Part shown: positions 1 to 7,992 of the stretch, piece after piece
Layout: every line of letters begins with the position of its first letter
Position numbering within the stretch: the stretch's first letter is position 1
NCBI RefSeq assembly: GCF_000717055.1
Contig: NZ_JNXI01000001.1
Coordinates: 124,001-188,000 of the forward strand
Reading direction: 5' to 3'
Source: Streptomyces iakyrus
GTDB taxonomy: Bacteria > Actinomycetota > Actinomycetes > Streptomycetales > Streptomycetaceae
DNA length: 64,000 bases
The notes under the pieces: model-generated
The model's database searches: none
Seen by the model: only the letters and a program-made list of their open reading frames with translations
What the model was told of the DNA's origin: nothing
Translations under genes and position numbers: made by a program

Positions 1-11
1 TGACCGGCTCG

Positions 12-36
12 CGTGCCCGGCAGACCGCCGGGCACG
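12..36 (+). promoter_or_regulatory. Leader hairpin, possible 3' end of a cobalamin riboswitch
   Basis: A perfect 10-bp stem (12-21 with 27-36) closes on the loop AGACC. The segment GCCCGGCAGACCGCC resembles the B12 box (GCCAGGAGACCTGCC type) found at the 3' end of cobalamin aptamers. It lies about 80 nt upstream of the ECF operon, where such a switch would be expected. The rest of any aptamer is outside the window, so an ordinary hairpin or the terminator of an upstream gene is equally possible. A second stem (GGAGCCG near 55-61 with CGGCTCC near 87-93) lies just ahead of the ribosome binding site GGGAGAGG. Confidence 0.25.
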
Positions 37-118
37 GCACCGTCGAGGTATACGGAGCCGAGCCGCCGGGGTGTCCCGTGCTGCCCGGCTCCCCCACAGG
101 GAGAGGCACCCGCCGATC

Positions 119-1333
119 ATGAACGTCCGCCGCAGCGCCGCGGTCCTGGCCGCCGTCGCCGTGATCGGCGCCGCCACCCCGGCCGCCGCCGACCCGTCCC
201 CGTCGCCCTCCCAGGCGTTCCCCTCCGCCCTGTACGGCGACAAGGACCCGAAGTACGACGGCGTCTGGCGCCAGTCGCTCGCGCTGCTCGCGCAGGACAC
301 CGTGGGTGTGAAGCCGGCGGCGAAGTCCGTGCAGTGGCTGGTGCGGCAGCAGTGCGCGGACGGCGGCTTCGCCTCCTACCGGCCCGATCCCACCACCGCG
401 TGTGACGCCAAGACCCTGCTCGACACCAACGCCACGTCCGCCGCCGTGCAGGCCCTCACCGGGCTCGGCGGGCACGACGCCGTCACCCGCAAGGCCGTCG
501 GCTGGCTGAAGTCCGTGCAGAACGAGGACGGCGGCTGGGGCTACGCGCCCGGCGGGGCCAGCGACACCAACTCGACGGCGATCGTCATCGGCGCGCTCAC
601 CGCCGCGGGCGAGAAGCCGGACCAGGTCGAGAAGGACGGCAAGTCGCCCTACGACGCGCTGCTGAAGCTCGCCCTGCCCTGCAGCGGGGACGGCGACGGC
701 GCCTTCGCGTTCCAGCCGGACAAGAAGGGCGAGCTCGCCGCCAACGCGGACGCCACGGCGGCCGGTGTGCTCGGCGCGCTGGGCAAGGGCATGGTCGTCG
801 AGCCCGGCAAGAAGTCCGAGGCGACCTGCGAGAAGGCCACGACGCCGCGGCAGGCGGCGGCGAACGGCGCGGGCTACCTCACCGCCGCCCTCGCCAAGGA
901 CGGCGACCACCTCATGTCCGCGCTGGCCGGTGCCGAGCCCCAGCCCGACTTCGGCAACACCGCCGACGCGGTCGTCGCGCTCGCCGCGCAGGGGGACACC
1001 GCGCAGGCGGAGAGGTCCGTGCGGTGGCTGGAGAAGAACTCCGCGTCCTGGGCCGCGCAGAGCGGTCCGGCCGCCTACGCCCAGCTGATCTTCGCCGCCC
1101 ACGCGACGGGCACGAACCCGCGTGACTTCGGCGGCGCGAACCTCGTCAAGCAGCTGGGCGCGACGGGCCCGGCCCCGCAGACCGCCGAAAAGACCACGTC
1201 CGAGGCCGCGGACGAGAAGGAGGACTCCGGCTCGGACTTCTTCGGGGTCTGGTGGTACGTCGGCGTCTGCCTGGTCGCCGGCATCGGCATCGGTTTCCTG
1301 TTCACCGGCCGCAAGAAGCAGCAGCAGCTGTGA
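119..1333 (+). CDS. Secreted, membrane-anchored prenyltransferase/squalene-oxidase-repeat protein
   Basis: The ATG at 119 follows the site GGGAGAGG, and an in-frame upstream codon at 71 is less likely. The 404-residue product starts with a signal peptide (about 1-24, cleaved near PAAA/D). An alpha/alpha-barrel region follows, with recurring squalene-cyclase-type motifs such as QQCADGGFASY and NEDGGWGY. The protein ends with an acidic linker, one membrane helix (WWYVGVCLVAGIGIGFLF) and the basic tail GRKKQQQL, so it should sit on the outer face of the membrane. Transcobalamins share this barrel fold. Its place at the head of an ECF-transporter operon suggests it captures the transported ligand, possibly a corrinoid; that is inference. 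The stop overlaps the next start by 4 nt. Confidence 0.85.
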   Translation: MNVRRSAAVLAAVAVIGAATPAAADPSPSPSQAFPSALYGDKDPKYDGVWRQSLALLAQDTVGVKPAAKSVQWLVRQQCADGGFASYRPDPTTACDAKTLLDTNATSAAVQALTGLGGHDAVTRKAVGWLKSVQNEDGGWGYAPGGASDTNSTAIVIGALTAAGEKPDQVEKDGKSPYDALLKLALPCSGDGDGAFAFQPDKKGELAANADATAAGVLGALGKGMVVEPGKKSEATCEKATTPRQAAANGAGYLTAALAKDGDHLMSALAGAEPQPDFGNTADAVVALAAQGDTAQAERSVRWLEKNSASWAAQSGPAAYAQLIFAAHATGTNPRDFGGANLVKQLGATGPAPQTAEKTTSEAADEKEDSGSDFFGVWWYVGVCLVAGIGIGFLFTGRKKQQQL

Positions 1334-1962
1334 TCCGCCGGGCCGTTCTCCTCCTCCTGGCCTCGCTCCTGCTGTGCGCGGGCGCGGGCCAGGCCCAGGC
1401 CGCCGGTTACCGGTACTGGTCGTTCTGGGAGCGCGACGCCGGCCGCTGGGTCTACGCCACCCAGGGTCCGTCCCTGGCCCGCCCCTCGGACGGCGACGTC
1501 CAGGGCTTCCGCTTCGCGGTGAGCGAGGACTCCGCGAGCGCGGTCCGGCCGCGCGGAACGGCCGACTTCGCGACGATCTGCGCGAAGACGCCCGCGCAGG
1601 AGGGCAGGAAGCGGGTGGCCCTGGTCATCGACTTCGGCACAGCGTCGGACGCCCCCGGCGGCGCATCCCCGCCCGCCGCCCGCACGGCCTGCGCCCGGGT
1701 CTCCCCCGACGCGACGACGGCCGAGGCCCTGGCCGCGGTGGCGAAGCCGCTGCGCTACGACACCAACGCCCTGCTGTGCGCGATCTCGGGCTATCCGGAG
1801 AAGGGCTGCGGCGAACAGGTCTCCGAGGAGCAGCGGGAGCGGCCTGCGGCGGAGAAGACCTCCCCCTCGGACGGCGGGCCGTCGCTCGGACTGCTCGCGG
1901 GTATCGCCGTGGTCGTGGTCCTGGGCGGCGCGGCGATCTGGCAGGTACGGCGGCGTGGCTAG
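1330..1962 (+). CDS. SCO2322-like secreted membrane-anchored protein
   Basis: The GTG at 1330 overlaps the previous stop (GTGA), so the two are translationally coupled. The 210-residue protein has a signal peptide (about 1-24, MIRRAVLLLLASLLLC...QAQA). A soluble domain of about 130 residues follows (GYRYWSFWERDAGRWVYAT at its start, with three cysteines). Last come a proline/serine/glutamate linker and a C-terminal membrane helix (LGLLAGIAVVVVLGGAAIW) before RRRG. I recognise it as the family NCBI names after SCO2322, which accompanies this ECF operon in streptomycetes. No biochemical function is known to me. The topology suggests an extracellular accessory subunit next to the barrel protein upstream. 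Confidence 0.8.
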   Translation: MIRRAVLLLLASLLLCAGAGQAQAAGYRYWSFWERDAGRWVYATQGPSLARPSDGDVQGFRFAVSEDSASAVRPRGTADFATICAKTPAQEGRKRVALVIDFGTASDAPGGASPPAARTACARVSPDATTAEALAAVAKPLRYDTNALLCAISGYPEKGCGEQVSEEQRERPAAEKTSPSDGGPSLGLLAGIAVVVVLGGAAIWQVRRRG

Positions 1963-3109
1963 CCGTCCCGCCCAGCCTGCGGGCCGTCGTGCCGGCACTG
2001 CGGAGCGCCGGGTTGCGCAGCCGCCCCGGCCGGGGCGGCAACGCCGGGCACACCTGCACCCGGGAGCCTGGTGGCTGTGGTCCCTCTCCCTCGGCACCGC
2101 CGCCACCCGCACCACCAACCCCCTGCTCCTCGCACTCCTCATCTCGGTCTCCGCCTACGTCGTGGCGACGCGCCGCCCCGACACCCCCTGGTCCCGCTCC
2201 TACGGCGCCTTCGTCAAGCTCGCCCTCGCGGTGATCCTGATCCGCCTCGTCTTCGCGATCGTCCTCGGCTCCCCCGTCCCGGGCACGCACACCCTCCTCA
2301 CGCTGCCGGAACTCCCCCTCCCCGCCTGGGCGCAGGGCATCCGCCTCGGCGGCGAGGTCACCGCGGAAGCCCTCACCTTCGCGCTGTACGACGGGATGCG
2401 GCTGGCCACGCTGCTCATCTGCGTGGGCGCCGCGAACGCCCTCGCCAACCCCTCCCGTCTCCTCAAGTCCCTCCCGGGCGCCCTGTACGAGATGGGCGTC
2501 GCGGTCGTCGTCGCCCTCACCTTCGCCCCGAGCCTCATCGCCGACGTCCGGCGGCTGCGCGCCGCACGCCGGCTGCGCGGACGCCCGGACAACGGCGTCA
2601 GGGGCCTGCTGCACGTGGGGCTCCCGGTCCTGGAGGGCGCGCTGGAGCGTTCCGTGGCCCTGGCCGCCGCGATGGACGCCCGCGGCTACGGCCGTACCGC
2701 CCAGGTTCCGCCCGGCGTACGCCGTACCACCGCCGCCCTCACCCTCGGCGGTCTGCTCGGCGTCTGCGCGGGGACGTACGGCCTCCTCACGGCCGAAGGC
2801 GCCGCCTACGGTCTCCCCGTGCTCCTCGCGGGTCTGGCCGCCGCCCTCGCGGGTCTCAAGCTCGGCGGCCGCCGGTCGCTGCGCACCCGCTACCGCCCGG
2901 ACCGCTGGGACGTGCGCGCCTGGCTGGTCGTCGCCTCCGGCGTCGCGACGGCGGCCCTGCTCGCCCTCGCCGCGGCCCGTGACCCCGCGGCCCTCCACCC
3001 CGGCGTGGTGCCCCTGGTCGCTCCCGCCCTCCCCCTCTGGCCGGCCGCGGCCGTACTGCTCGGCCTGCTGCCCGCGTTCGTCGCCCCCGACCCCAAGGAG
3101 CTGTCGTGA
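1955..3109 (+). CDS. ECF transporter T component (CbiQ/EcfT family)
   Basis: The GTG at 1955 overlaps the preceding gene by 8 nt. The 384-residue membrane protein begins with a basic region of about 35 residues. Hydrophobic helices follow in the N-terminal half (LLLALLISVSAYVVA, FVKLALAVILIRLVFAIVLG) and again near the C-terminus. The long cytoplasmic segment holds the Arg/Ala-rich coupling motifs of EcfT: RRLRAARRLRG at about 198-208 and AMDARGYGR at about 242-250. These normally dock onto the two ATPases. It is longer than a typical CbiQ (about 250 residues) because of the extra C-terminal helices. It would couple ATP hydrolysis to the S component encoded two genes downstream. Confidence 0.88.
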   Translation: MASRPAQPAGRRAGTAERRVAQPPRPGRQRRAHLHPGAWWLWSLSLGTAATRTTNPLLLALLISVSAYVVATRRPDTPWSRSYGAFVKLALAVILIRLVFAIVLGSPVPGTHTLLTLPELPLPAWAQGIRLGGEVTAEALTFALYDGMRLATLLICVGAANALANPSRLLKSLPGALYEMGVAVVVALTFAPSLIADVRRLRAARRLRGRPDNGVRGLLHVGLPVLEGALERSVALAAAMDARGYGRTAQVPPGVRRTTAALTLGGLLGVCAGTYGLLTAEGAAYGLPVLLAGLAAALAGLKLGGRRSLRTRYRPDRWDVRAWLVVASGVATAALLALAAARDPAALHPGVVPLVAPALPLWPAAAVLLGLLPAFVAPDPKELS

Positions 3110-4791
3110 TCCGCTTCGAGGATGTCTCCGTGACCTACGACGGGGCCGCCGAACCCACCGTCCGGGGCATCGACTTCGAGGTCCCGGAAGGTGAACTCGT
3201 CCTGCTGGCGGGCCCGTCCGGCGTCGGCAAGTCCACCGTCCTGGGCGCGGTCAGCGGACTCGTCCCGCACTTCACCGGCGGCACCCTGCGCGGCCGGGTC
3301 ACGGTCGCCGGCCGCGACACCCGCACCCACAAGCCGCGCGAACTGGCCGATGTCGTGGGGACGGTCGGCCAGGACCCGCTGTCCCACTTCGTCACGGACA
3401 CCGTCGAGGACGAACTCGCCTACGGCATGGAGTCGCTGGGCCTGGCCCCGGACGTGATGCGCCGCCGCGTCGAGGAGACCCTCGACCTGCTGGGCCTGGC
3501 CGGCCTGCGCGACCGGCCGATCGCCACGCTCTCCGGCGGCCAGCAGCAGCGCGTCGCGATCGGCTCGGTCCTCACCCCGCACCCGGGCGTCCTCGTCCTG
3601 GACGAGCCGACCTCCGCGCTGGACCCGGCGGCCGCTGAGGAGGTGCTGGCGGTCCTCCAGCGGCTCGTCCACGACCTCGGCACGACGGTCCTCCTGGCCG
3701 AACACCGCCTGGAACGCGTCATCCAGTACGCCGACCAGGTCGTCCTCCTGCCCGCCCCGGGCGCCTCCCCGGTCCTGGGCGGCCCGGCCGAGGTGATGGC
3801 CGTGTCCCCGGTGTACCCGCCGGTGGTGGCCCTGGGCCGCCTGGCGGGCTGGACCCCGCTACCCCTGACGGTCCGCGACGCCCGCCGCAGGGCAGGAGAT
3901 CTGAAGCAACAGCTGGAAAACGCCCCTCTTCAGGGGCGCGGGGCTGCGGTCGATGTGCGGCTGCCGCCGCGTGGGCGCGACAAGCCACAGACGACCCGCA
4001 CCCGCAAGCGATCCGCCCACCCCACCCCCGTAGGCGAAGTACGAGCCCTCTCCGTCTCCCGCGGCCGCATCCAAGCTCTCAGCCACATCGACCTCACCAT
4101 CACCCCCGGCGAGACCATCGCCCTCATGGGCCGCAACGGCGCCGGAAAGTCCACCCTCCTCAACGCCCTGGTCGGCCTGGTCAAGCCCACCTCGGGAACC
4201 GTCCGGGTCGGCGAAGCCACCCCCCACCGCACCGCACCGAAGGACCTCGTCCGCAAGGTCGGCCTGGTCCCCCAGGAGCCAGGCGACCTGCTCTACGCCG
4301 ACACCGTCGCCGCCGAGTGCGCGGCGGCCGACCAGGACGCCGGCGCGGACCCCGGCACCTGCCGGACCCTGGTCACCGAGCTGCTGCCCGGCGTCACCGA
4401 CGACACCCACCCCCGGGACCTCTCGGAGGGGCAGCGGCTCGCGCTCGCCCTGGCCGTCGTGCTGACCGCCCGGCCCCCGCTGATCCTGCTGGACGAGCCG
4501 ACCCGGGGCCTGGACTACGCGGCGAAGGCCCGGCTGGTCACGGTGCTGCGCGCGCTGGCCGCCGAGGGGCACGCCATCGTCCTGGCCACGCACGACGTGG
4601 AGCTCGCGGCGGAGATCGCCCACCGGGTGGTGCTGCTGGCCGAGGGCGAGGTGATCGCTGACGGCCCGACGGCCGAGGTCGTGGTCTCCTCCCCGTCGTT
4701 CGCCCCGCAGGTCACCAAGATCCTGGCGCCCCAGCACTGGCTCACGGTCGCACAGGTCCGCGCGGCCCTGCTTCCCGAGGCCACCTCGTGA
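3106..4791 (+). CDS. Fused double ABC ATPase of an ECF transporter (EcfA-EcfA')
   Basis: Two complete nucleotide-binding domains lie in one 561-residue chain. Domain 1 has Walker A GPSGVGKST (about 38-46), signature LSGGQQQR (about 143-150) and Walker B VLVLDEPTSALDP. Domain 2 has Walker A GRNGAGKST (about 344-352), a divergent signature LSEGQRLALA, Walker B LILLDEPTRGLD and the H-loop ATHD. The GTG start overlaps ecfT by 4 nt. The linker (about residues 265-300) is odd: it is encoded by a copy of a dispersed Streptomyces repeat, read in frame as a low-complexity basic stretch. Fused EcfA pairs are common in actinobacteria, so the fusion is normal but the linker is recent. Confidence 0.92.
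   Translation: MIRFEDVSVTYDGAAEPTVRGIDFEVPEGELVLLAGPSGVGKSTVLGAVSGLVPHFTGGTLRGRVTVAGRDTRTHKPRELADVVGTVGQDPLSHFVTDTVEDELAYGMESLGLAPDVMRRRVEETLDLLGLAGLRDRPIATLSGGQQQRVAIGSVLTPHPGVLVLDEPTSALDPAAAEEVLAVLQRLVHDLGTTVLLAEHRLERVIQYADQVVLLPAPGASPVLGGPAEVMAVSPVYPPVVALGRLAGWTPLPLTVRDARRRAGDLKQQLENAPLQGRGAAVDVRLPPRGRDKPQTTRTRKRSAHPTPVGEVRALSVSRGRIQALSHIDLTITPGETIALMGRNGAGKSTLLNALVGLVKPTSGTVRVGEATPHRTAPKDLVRKVGLVPQEPGDLLYADTVAAECAAADQDAGADPGTCRTLVTELLPGVTDDTHPRDLSEGQRLALALAVVLTARPPLILLDEPTRGLDYAAKARLVTVLRALAAEGHAIVLATHDVELAAEIAHRVVLLAEGEVIADGPTAEVVVSSPSFAPQVTKILAPQHWLTVAQVRAALLPEATS
3924..4008 (+). repeat. Dispersed Streptomyces GC-rich repeat, in-frame copy 1
   Basis: CGCCCCT-CTTC-AGGGGCG forms a hairpin, followed by GCGGGG, CTGCGG and a tail containing GCGGCTGCCGCCGCGTGGGCGC and AAGCCACAGACGACCCGCA. 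This layout is familiar from intergenic regions of many Streptomyces genomes. Here it lies wholly inside the ATPase gene, keeps the frame, and encodes the interdomain linker. The hairpin core AGGGGCGCGGGG is shared with the copies at 48973 and 51606; the tail is of a different subtype. Confidence 0.7.
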
Positions 4792-5612
4792 GCACACAAC
4801 GGCAGGCCCGGGCCGTCCGCCTCGGCCCCCGCTCCCTCACCGCCCTGGCGCTGGTCAGTGCGGTGGGCGTCGCCGGCTTCGGCTGGCCCTTCCTCGCCCC
4901 GCCCGGCTCGCGGATCGGCGCGCACGCGCAGGACGCGCCCTGGCTCTTCGCGGGCCTGCTGGTGCTGCTCGTGGCGGTCGTGGCCGCGGCGATCTCGGAG
5001 TCCGGTCTCGGCCCGAAGGCGGTCGCGATGCTCGGCGTGCTGGCCGCCACGGGGGCCGCCCTGCGGCCGATCGGCGCGGGTACCGCCGGGATCGAGCCGA
5101 TGTTCTTCCTGATGGTGCTGAGCGGCCGGGTGCTCGGCCCGGGCTTCGGGTTCGTCCTCGGCTCGGTGACCATGTTCGCGTCGGCGCTGCTCACGGGCGG
5201 GGTCGGGCCGTGGCTGCCGTTCCAGATGCTGGCGATGGGCTGGTTCGCGATGGGCGCGGGCCTGCTGCCGGGCCCGGACCGGCTGCGCGGCCGGGCCGAA
5301 CTCGCGATGCTCGCCGGCTACGGCTTCCTCGCCGCGTTCGCCTACGGCACGGTGATGAACATGGCGGGCTGGCCCTTCATGAGCGCTCTCGCCTCGAACG
5401 TGGCCTTCGATCCGCACGCGCCGGTCGCCGCGAACCTGGCCCGTTTCGTCGCGTACTGCGTCGCCACGTCGCTCGGCTGGGACCTGGGACGGGCCGTCGT
5501 CACGGTCGTCCTGACGCTCTCACTCGGCCCTACGGTGCTCCGGGCGCTGCGCCGCGCCACCCGCCGGGCGGCCTTCGAGACGCCGGTCACGTTCGAGACG
5601 CCCCGGCAGTGA
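4788..5612 (+). CDS. ECF transporter S component (substrate-binding membrane protein)
   Basis: The GTG at 4788 overlaps the ATPase stop by 4 nt. The 274-residue protein has about six hydrophobic helices (LTALALVSAVGVAGFGWPF, WLFAGLLVLLVAVVAAAIS, and so on). It carries the S-component-like stretch LRPIGAGTAGIEPMFFLMVLSGRVLGPGFGFVLGSV, in which aromatic and glycine residues line the ligand site. It is the last gene of the operon. The partner set (alpha/alpha-barrel protein, T, double A) matches systems that I recall being proposed for cobalamin or its precursors (Cbr type). The substrate is not provable from sequence. A strong terminator follows after about 140 nt. Confidence 0.85.
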   Translation: MSTQRQARAVRLGPRSLTALALVSAVGVAGFGWPFLAPPGSRIGAHAQDAPWLFAGLLVLLVAVVAAAISESGLGPKAVAMLGVLAATGAALRPIGAGTAGIEPMFFLMVLSGRVLGPGFGFVLGSVTMFASALLTGGVGPWLPFQMLAMGWFAMGAGLLPGPDRLRGRAELAMLAGYGFLAAFAYGTVMNMAGWPFMSALASNVAFDPHAPVAANLARFVAYCVATSLGWDLGRAVVTVVLTLSLGPTVLRALRRATRRAAFETPVTFETPRQ

Positions 5613-5755
5613 AGCGCCCCACATGACCCGGGTCACCTACGAAGCGAGGCCGTGGAGAGCGCACCAGTTCACAGCCGGAACCGTCGTCCCGGATACGGCC
5701 GCTCATAGCAAGGGGGAACATTGCGGGCAGCCCCAGGAGCTGTTCCTCTGGACCG

Positions 5756-5793
5756 AAGGCGGCGGCCCCCTGATCCCCGGGGCCGTCGCCTTT
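5756..5793 (+). terminator. Rho-independent terminator of the ECF operon
   Basis: A 14-bp stem (AAGGCGGCGGCCCC at 5756-5769 with GGGGCCGTCGCCTT at 5779-5792, one G-T wobble) is followed by TTTCCC. It closes the operon and insulates the accessory genes that start at 5928. The remainder of the 5613-5927 gap contains no convincing gene. Confidence 0.8.
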
Positions 5794-5927
5794 CCCACCT
5801 GTGATCGGCCTGAAGCTCCGCGTCCGGGTCCGGTCATGGCCGGGCGCGGACTACGGGGATGCATTGTTCGGCGGGGGTCCGCACGGAAGTCTCCTTGTCT
5901 GTGACCAGTGCAGAGGTTGGAGAGGCC

Positions 5928-7136
5928 ATGCGTTCCCCGCTCATACGTTCCTTCTCGCAGCTCGACTCCCTGGACCCGGACCGCCCCGTGGTGACACTGT
6001 TCAGCGGCGGGCTCGACAGCTCGTATCTGCTGCTGCGGCTGCGGCGGATGGGCATCCGCGAGGTGCACGCCGTGAGCGTCGACATCGGCGAGGACGAGTC
6101 CAGTACCTACAAGCGCCAGGTCGCCGAGGCGCTCGGCGCGACGATCCACATCCTCCACCGGCGGGCCGAGTTCGCCGAGGCGTACGTCGCTCCCGCGATC
6201 GCCGCCCAAGCCGTGTACCTCGGGATCCACCCCGTCAGCTCCACGCTGAGCCGTCCGCTGATCGCGCACAGCGCGGTCGAACTCGCCCGTACGCTCGGCG
6301 CGCAGGCCGTGCTGCACACCGCCAACCGCTCCCAGAACACCCTGCGCCGCCTCAACGGTGCGCTGACGCTGCTCGGTTACGAGGGCATGTTCGGCAGCCC
6401 CTACGACCTCGATCCCGTCACGCGCGACGACAAGCTCGCCGAGCTGCGCGACGCCGGCATCGACCTGCTCGCCGGACGGATCGTCAGCGGCGATTCCAAC
6501 CTGTGGTGCCGCGAGTTCGAGTCGGGCATCCTCGACGACCCCGAGCTCCACGAGGTCCCCGAGGAGATGTACACCTGGAGCCGGCCGACCGCCCTCCCCG
6601 GCGACACCGACACCCTCACCGTCACCTTCGAGCAGGGACTGCCCGTGGCTCTCGACGGAGAGCCGCTGCCTCTGACCGTGCTGATCGACCGCCTCAACCG
6701 GAGGGTCGGCGCGTACGGACTCGGCCGCTACTCCGGCCTTGAGCACCTCGACCACGGCGAGAAGGTCCTCGAGATCCGGGAGATGCCCGCCGCCTGGCTG
6801 CTGCTCAGCGGCTACCGGCACGTCGAGAGCGCCTGCCTGGACGCCGAACTCATCCGCGAGAAGAGGCATCTGGAGCAGGTCTGGACACGTGAGGCCCTCG
6901 AAGGCCGCTGGTTCGGCGAACTGCGGCTCGCGGCACAGGTGTTCATCGACGCCTGCGCCGCCCGCACCACCGGGTCCGTGACCTGGCGGCTGCGCAACGG
7001 CGGTGCCGACACGCGCTCCATCACCGTCGGAGCCCCGCTGTATCTGCGCGACCGGGAGGCGTGGGAGGAGCGGGCGATCAGCGCGGAGTCGGCGCCGTTC
7101 GCCCCTGCGGCCGACCAGGTGCTCGCCGCCGTCTGA
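5928..7136 (+). CDS. Divergent argininosuccinate-synthase-like ligase
   Basis: The 402-residue protein has the full ArgG architecture. An N-terminal PP-loop (FSGGLDSS, residues 25-32) would bind ATP and adenylate a carbonyl oxygen. Next is a region matching the ArgG citrulline site (AVYLGIHPVSSTLSRPLI, about 95-112), and the C-terminal synthetase domain includes GRYSGLEH, REMPAAWLLLSGYRHVES and LRLAAQVFIDA. The signature loop that binds aspartate in true ArgG (TGKGNDQVR) is replaced by TANRSQNTLRR (residues 131-141). The nucleophile is therefore probably not aspartate, and this is not the arginine-pathway enzyme. No argininosuccinate lyase lies nearby. The ATG at 5928 is preceded by GGAG at 5919; GTG at 5901 or ATG at 5859 are alternatives. 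It is first in a run with a dioxygenase and an exporter. Confidence 0.8.
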   Translation: MRSPLIRSFSQLDSLDPDRPVVTLFSGGLDSSYLLLRLRRMGIREVHAVSVDIGEDESSTYKRQVAEALGATIHILHRRAEFAEAYVAPAIAAQAVYLGIHPVSSTLSRPLIAHSAVELARTLGAQAVLHTANRSQNTLRRLNGALTLLGYEGMFGSPYDLDPVTRDDKLAELRDAGIDLLAGRIVSGDSNLWCREFESGILDDPELHEVPEEMYTWSRPTALPGDTDTLTVTFEQGLPVALDGEPLPLTVLIDRLNRRVGAYGLGRYSGLEHLDHGEKVLEIREMPAAWLLLSGYRHVESACLDAELIREKRHLEQVWTREALEGRWFGELRLAAQVFIDACAARTTGSVTWRLRNGGADTRSITVGAPLYLRDREAWEERAISAESAPFAPAADQVLAAV

Positions 7137-7212
7137 CCCTCTGCCTTTCCCTCTCACCCCCTCCTCGCCCACTCGCGGATCCCTACCGCGGATTTCACCC
7201 ACGGAGTACGCC

Positions 7213-7944
7213 ATGACCACTGCCGCAACCCGTCACCCCGCCGCCGACGACGCCGTCAACGCCCTCACCGGGCCCGGCGGTCATCTGATGCCCTCCGCGC
7301 AGCTCTCCGCGCTCGCCGGTGTCGGCGCCGCCGACTGGGCGCGGTTCGCCGCCCACTGGGACGAGCTCACCCTCGACACGTACATGGCCGACGGGGGCAC
7401 CTACCGGTACCGCCGCTACGGCCAGTTCGAGCTGGACCCGGCGGCAGGCGACCTCACCCTGCTCCCGCACACGCCGTACCGTCAGGAGTCGGACATCAAT
7501 CCGCTCAACGGCGGCATCGAGCGCGTCTTCGACCCGCTGACGGAGTCCTTCACCGATGACCCGCTGCTGCGTTCCGTCCTCGTCGAACTCGGCCGGATCT
7601 TCACCGACGTCGACGGCACGGCGTCATGGAACGTGAAACTGCACCCGTACCGCATCAGCGCCTCCGCCGACCAGCAGGGACAGCCCGCGCCCGAGGGCCG
7701 GCACCGAGACGGCGTCACCTTCATCACCTCGCTGCTCATCGGCCGCAGCAACGTCACCGGCGGTGAGAGCGGCGTCTACACCGACGCGGGCGAACACCTG
7801 CTCACCGTTACCCTGTCCGAGCCCGGTGACCTCCTGCTGGGCGACGACCGCCGCACGCTGCACTCGGTGACCCCGGTGCGCCCGGTGGACCCCGAACTCG
7901 CCGCCCACCGCGACGTCCTGGTGATCGCCTACACCGCGCGCTGA
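7213..7944 (+). CDS. 2OG-Fe(II) dioxygenase, PF10014 (amino-acid hydroxylase-like)
   Basis: The 243-residue protein carries the facial triad of Fe(II)/2-oxoglutarate oxygenases as HRD (His164, Asp166) and a distal His217 in TLHSVTPVR. GGES lies between them, and LLPHTPYRQESDINPLNGG sits in the N-terminal half. This pattern fits the 2OG-Fe dioxygenase family that includes the Bacillus L-isoleucine 4-hydroxylase, whose members hydroxylate free aliphatic amino acids. It follows the ArgG-like gene by 76 nt on the same strand, with GGAG (7202-7205) ahead of the ATG. The likely role is to oxidise the amino acid that the ligase then modifies, or the product of that step. The substrate is unknown. 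Confidence 0.82.
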   Translation: MTTAATRHPAADDAVNALTGPGGHLMPSAQLSALAGVGAADWARFAAHWDELTLDTYMADGGTYRYRRYGQFELDPAAGDLTLLPHTPYRQESDINPLNGGIERVFDPLTESFTDDPLLRSVLVELGRIFTDVDGTASWNVKLHPYRISASADQQGQPAPEGRHRDGVTFITSLLIGRSNVTGGESGVYTDAGEHLLTVTLSEPGDLLLGDDRRTLHSVTPVRPVDPELAAHRDVLVIAYTAR

Positions 7945-7992
7945 GCCACCCCGCCCTCCAGCCTCCATCGTCCGCTGCCCTAGGAGTCCCCC

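Noticed and set aside
5623..5904. Short ORF in the gap between the ECF operon and the ArgG-like gene
   Set aside because: It runs straight through the strong terminator hairpin, has no ribosome binding site, and the translation is unlike any protein I know.
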